Shown here: piece after piece, positions 60,942 to 64,000 of the stretch | How positions within the stretch are numbered: the first letter of the stretch is position 1 | How the letters are laid out: each line of letters begins with the position of its first letter | NCBI RefSeq assembly: GCF_040412425.1 | Contig: NC_089749.1 | Coordinates: 35,100,570-35,164,569 of the forward strand | Reading direction: 5' to 3' | Source of the DNA: Macrobrachium rosenbergii | Taxonomy: Eukaryota > Arthropoda > Malacostraca > Decapoda > Palaemonidae | Length of the DNA: 64,000 nt | Made by a program: the position numbers and the translations under genes | Notes under the pieces: generated by a model | The model's database searches: none | Told to the model about the DNA's origin: nothing | What the model saw: the letters and a program-made list of their open reading frames with translations, nothing else

Positions 60942-60943
<2 letters not shown>

Positions 60944-60986
<43 letters not shown>
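60944..60986. repeat. (GA)n microsatellite
   Basis: GA run seen directly. Confidence 0.95.
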
Positions 60987-60989
<3 letters not shown>

Positions 60990-61095
60990 TGCCTGAATTA
61001 GCGAATTCTTATAAATCGCTGTACAGCGAGGGTCAGTGATCCTGATGCTCCTCCGAGCTAGCAATCGACGAGTCTGACAGTCTTGGTGTGTGTGT

Positions 61096-61123
61096 GGGGG
61101 GTTGGGGGTGGCTGGGGTAGGGG
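61096..61123 (+). other. Predicted G-quadruplex motif
   Basis: G runs of 6, 5, 4 and 4 (61096-61101, 61104-61108, 61114-61117, 61120-61123) with loops TT, TGGCT and TA. The next 120 bp (to 61200) are also G-rich. Confidence 0.6.
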
Positions 61124-62259
61124 ATTAATGCCATCAGCCTGGGATTATGGTGTTTGGTCTGGATCCCCTGATGGGGTGTGGGGTTGAGGGTGGAGCCATT
61201 GACACTGGTGGTAGATGTTAAGGTCCGAGTGTAGTAAGAAGCGGTCATACCGAAGTTGTCTTAGGTTGGATAAAGATTAAGTGAGTGACTGAAGGAAAGG
61301 GTTATGGCACTGGAAACGTTCAAGTTTTTAGGAGATGAACTTTGCTAAGATGAAGTAAAATTCATCATAGGCACTGGTATTACCAGGAACAACGGTCTTA
61401 GGACTTAAATATGAAACAGTTGAAGATAAAAATTTAATATTAAGGTGAGACATTTACAATGGAAGAAACCAACTGAAGTTTACAAACATTCGAAAACAGT
61501 CTTGGAAAAAGTACTCACACATGATTCATTTCTTCTGGAGCTTTTCGGTGTCGCTTCGTTTTCCACGTTCCCGGAAGGCCGCCGCTTTTTGACCTTTAGA
61601 ATATTTTTTTTTTTTTTTTTTTTTTTTTAAACCACTGTTTTGTTTTTTCACTAAAAATTTTACCAAAGGTGTACATATTCGATGTGGAGTTTCTAAGCTA
61701 TATGAAGCGTATATCGTCGGAAACAGAATGCGACTGATAAGAAAGTTCCAAAGCTAAGGGTATGTTATGTTGGTAAAATAATTAATTGCTGACTGGGGCC
61801 TCAAGTCCTTCTGCCAATTTTCACATGAATCAGTCACTTTTGCACATTACATTTATCTCTTGGGAACGATCCAGATTTGGATCATTGTGAGAAGTCCAAA
61901 TGCACATTTTTCGCGCTTAGTCATAATTAATTTTAGTGGTCATATTATGTGGTATATTTGAATATTTATATGAAATTGTATCGTAGTTTATTCTTCTACT
62001 GTAATCAGGTTGATCACATTGCGTTATTTTGGGAGGGGGCGATTCTTAACAGTACATTATGAAGGATAGAATATGAAAGGTAAGGCATTTTAATTGCGGA
62101 TTTGCTTCTGTATGTTAATTAGCAATGTAGCAGATCTACCTCTTAACGTTAAGTATATTGCCTTTGTTCTATTTAGCATTTCTTGATATAATGTTAAGCC
62201 TCGAATTAGAGCCATAAAGTGAAAAACTAATTTCCGTTTGTTCTAAGTAGTGTATTAAA
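61124..62259. other. Non-coding DNA with a poly-T tract
   Basis: A T run of about 27 bp at 61602-61628 may be the tail of a minus-strand retroposed sequence, but no body was recognised. Nothing else was seen. Confidence 0.5.
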
Positions 62260-62695
62260 AAAGAAAAACTATTGTGACAGCTTTGTCTGTCCGTCCGCAC
62301 TTTTCTGTCCGCCCTCAGATCTTAAAAACTACTGAGGCTAGAAGGTGGCTGCAAATTGGTATGTTGATCATCTACCCTCCAGTCATCAAATATACCAAAT
62401 TGCAGCCCTCTAGCCTCAGTAGTTTTTATTTTATTTAAGGTTAAAGTTAGCCACGATCGTGCGTCTGGCAGCGCTATAGGTCCCAACAACACAGGCCACC
62501 ACCGGACCTTGGCTGAGTTTCATGGGCCGCGGCTAAGAGTTTCATGGCCCGTGGCTGAGGCCACCACCGGACCGGGGCCGAGTTTCATGGGCCTCGGCTA
62601 AGAGTTTCATGGCCATGCCGAAAGTTTCATACAGCATTATACGCTGTACAGAAAACTCGATTTCGCCGAAGAAGCATTTTTATTTGTTTTAGTAC
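62260..62695 (+). repeat. Interspersed hairpin repeat family, copy D
   Basis: Opens AAAGAAAAACTATTGTGACA, then CTGTCCGTCCGCAC, CCCTCAGATCTTA, the CTAGA..GGCTGCAAATT hairpin and its complement, and GGCCACCACCGG. The middle is expanded: a GAGTTTCATGGGCC.CGGCTA unit and the GCCACCACCGGAC block are repeated (about 62488-62630). The AGATAGATCTATTTTCGG hairpin is missing, and it ends with a GCCGAAGAAGC remnant. Confidence 0.85.
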
Positions 62696-63173
62696 TACTG
62701 CAAGTCGTCTTAGGATCTTGACCTCGTCACGGAAGAAGAGGGCGAGCCAAGGAAAGGTGTCACGTGAGCGTTACTACCCTTGACAATACCCTTTCTTTCT
62801 TCGTTCTTGATCAGTTCATTTTCATGCATGAGTCTGCTTACAGTATTTAGAAGGCGATGAGAGTAGAGGGACGTAAGGAATGGAGTGACCGATAATCATT
62901 TTGAAGGGGAGAGAAACATCCCAAGGGATTTTCCATTAGTTTTTGAAATGGACTTATTCTTTTGATTAATTTAACTTCTCTTTTTTTCCGCTGATTCTTT
63001 TTATATTTGCATTTTTTCGTGCTTATAATCACTTTTGTTGTTTTATTTACTCATTTCTTTTTGTCATCTTTTTTCATTAAATCTTCTCTTTCCTACAAAG
63101 CAAGCTGGAGAACACTTTCCCCTTGAGGCGGAGTTTATGTGCTCTGTAAAGTTAATATAGATGGCAGTGGTGC

Positions 63174-63232
<59 letters not shown>

Positions 63233-64000
63233 ATTGTAGAAAGAGGATTATTTGAATGGGAATTTGGTATTCATTAATTCTATGGCTCTAAGGAGAAATG
63301 GAAAGGATATGGCGCTGAGTGGAAGTGGTATTTTCGTGCTTTTCTTTTTCTGTAGTTTTTTCGTTTTCTCCATTTGTTTTTATTTTTCTGTAAGCTTCAT
63401 TACATTATGTTAGGCATTTCACCTCAAGTCGTTGGACAATGTCACTACTTGTTTTAAGAAGTTTTGGTTGTTGTTAAAGTATAAACCATACGTATTAGTC
63501 GTTGCATTTCGTTTTTTGTTAATGGTTACTTTTGCAGGGCTGGCTTTTTTGGTGGACTTAGCTAAGTGGTCATCTAATAAGCCAGTCAAGTGAAACAGTC
63601 AGTACTCCCGTCAGTAAACCTAGGCTATACATATTGAATGAAGAGCTATGAGTGCTCTTGTATCCAGGTGATTTTCACAGGCGACTCGCAGAGGAGGATT
63701 TTTAGCCAGTAGTCCATCGACTGTATCTGGATACAAGACATCTGGCATATGAAATATTTTCTTAAATGTAGGGAGGGAAAAGCTAAGGTCAAAATCATTT
63801 TTGATGAATATGTCTTTCATTACGGCAATGCTGATGTTTTCAGTGGGAAAATATGATTTCTTTTCAGGAGGATTTTATTGTCATTATTTAAGTGTCACGT
63901 TGCCAGCTAAATTTTCACTACGTAGTTCTTTTCTGTCCTGCAGCGAATAGCTGTTGACACTCAGTGAGTAGTGAATATTTTACTGAATCAGTAGATTTAC
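62696..64000. other. Non-coding DNA with a (GA)n tract
   Basis: A GA run with one phase slip lies at 63176-63232. No gene or known repeat was recognised in the rest. Confidence 0.5.

Overview
This is a window of animal nuclear DNA that is almost entirely non-coding. It is AT-rich and packed with long dinucleotide microsatellites ((AT)n, (CT)n/(GA)n and compound (CA)n(AT)n(GT)n). It also holds several kinds of decayed retrotransposon, foldback elements, and exons bordered by GT-AG introns. I read it as a decapod crustacean genome, probably a caridean shrimp. The reasons are the extreme microsatellite load and one interspersed repeat family, present four times, that I associate from memory with Macrobrachium-type shrimp. 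That assignment has not been checked by a search.

The only convincing protein-coding gene is on the + strand. An exon at 31379-31515 encodes the end of a Slp-homology (Rab-binding) domain, as in synaptotagmin-like proteins (Drosophila bitesize, vertebrate SYTL). An exon at 36825-38009 encodes a long proline/serine-rich linker. The splice sites and codon phases of the two exons agree. A 48-nt phase-compatible candidate exon at 34123-34170 lies between them. No C2 domains and no start exon were found, so the gene probably runs beyond the window on both sides and most of the window may be its introns.

Layout. 1-5000: AT-rich DNA with short SSRs, a G-quadruplex motif and repeat-family copy A. 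5003-9477: a 26-unit CT/34-bp-core minisatellite, split by a 2.07-kb dead CR1-like LINE. 9478-15060: sparse DNA with CT and AT tracts and a 1.3-kb repeat. 15067-21400: AT tracts, SINE-like sequence, a frameshifted THAP-domain gene, repeat copy B, an RTE-type LINE relic bracketed by a 30-bp direct repeat, and a diverged duplication. 22000-31300: mostly microsatellites. 31379-38009: gene exons, with an antisense LINE in the intron. 38010-49000: microsatellites, plus a 1.03-kb near-perfect palindrome at 45576-46605. 49371-50605: a foldback element beside a second copy of the (AAT)n-tailed LINE. 51848-64000: microsatellites, a second 1.3-kb repeat, a GGGCC repeat, repeat copies C and D, a LINE C-terminal relic, a perfect 28-bp hairpin and a candidate TIR element.

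No prokaryotic operon, phage, CRISPR locus or intact mobile element is present. The most notable features are structural: nested insertion, palindromes, and foldbacks placed between (AT)n tracts.
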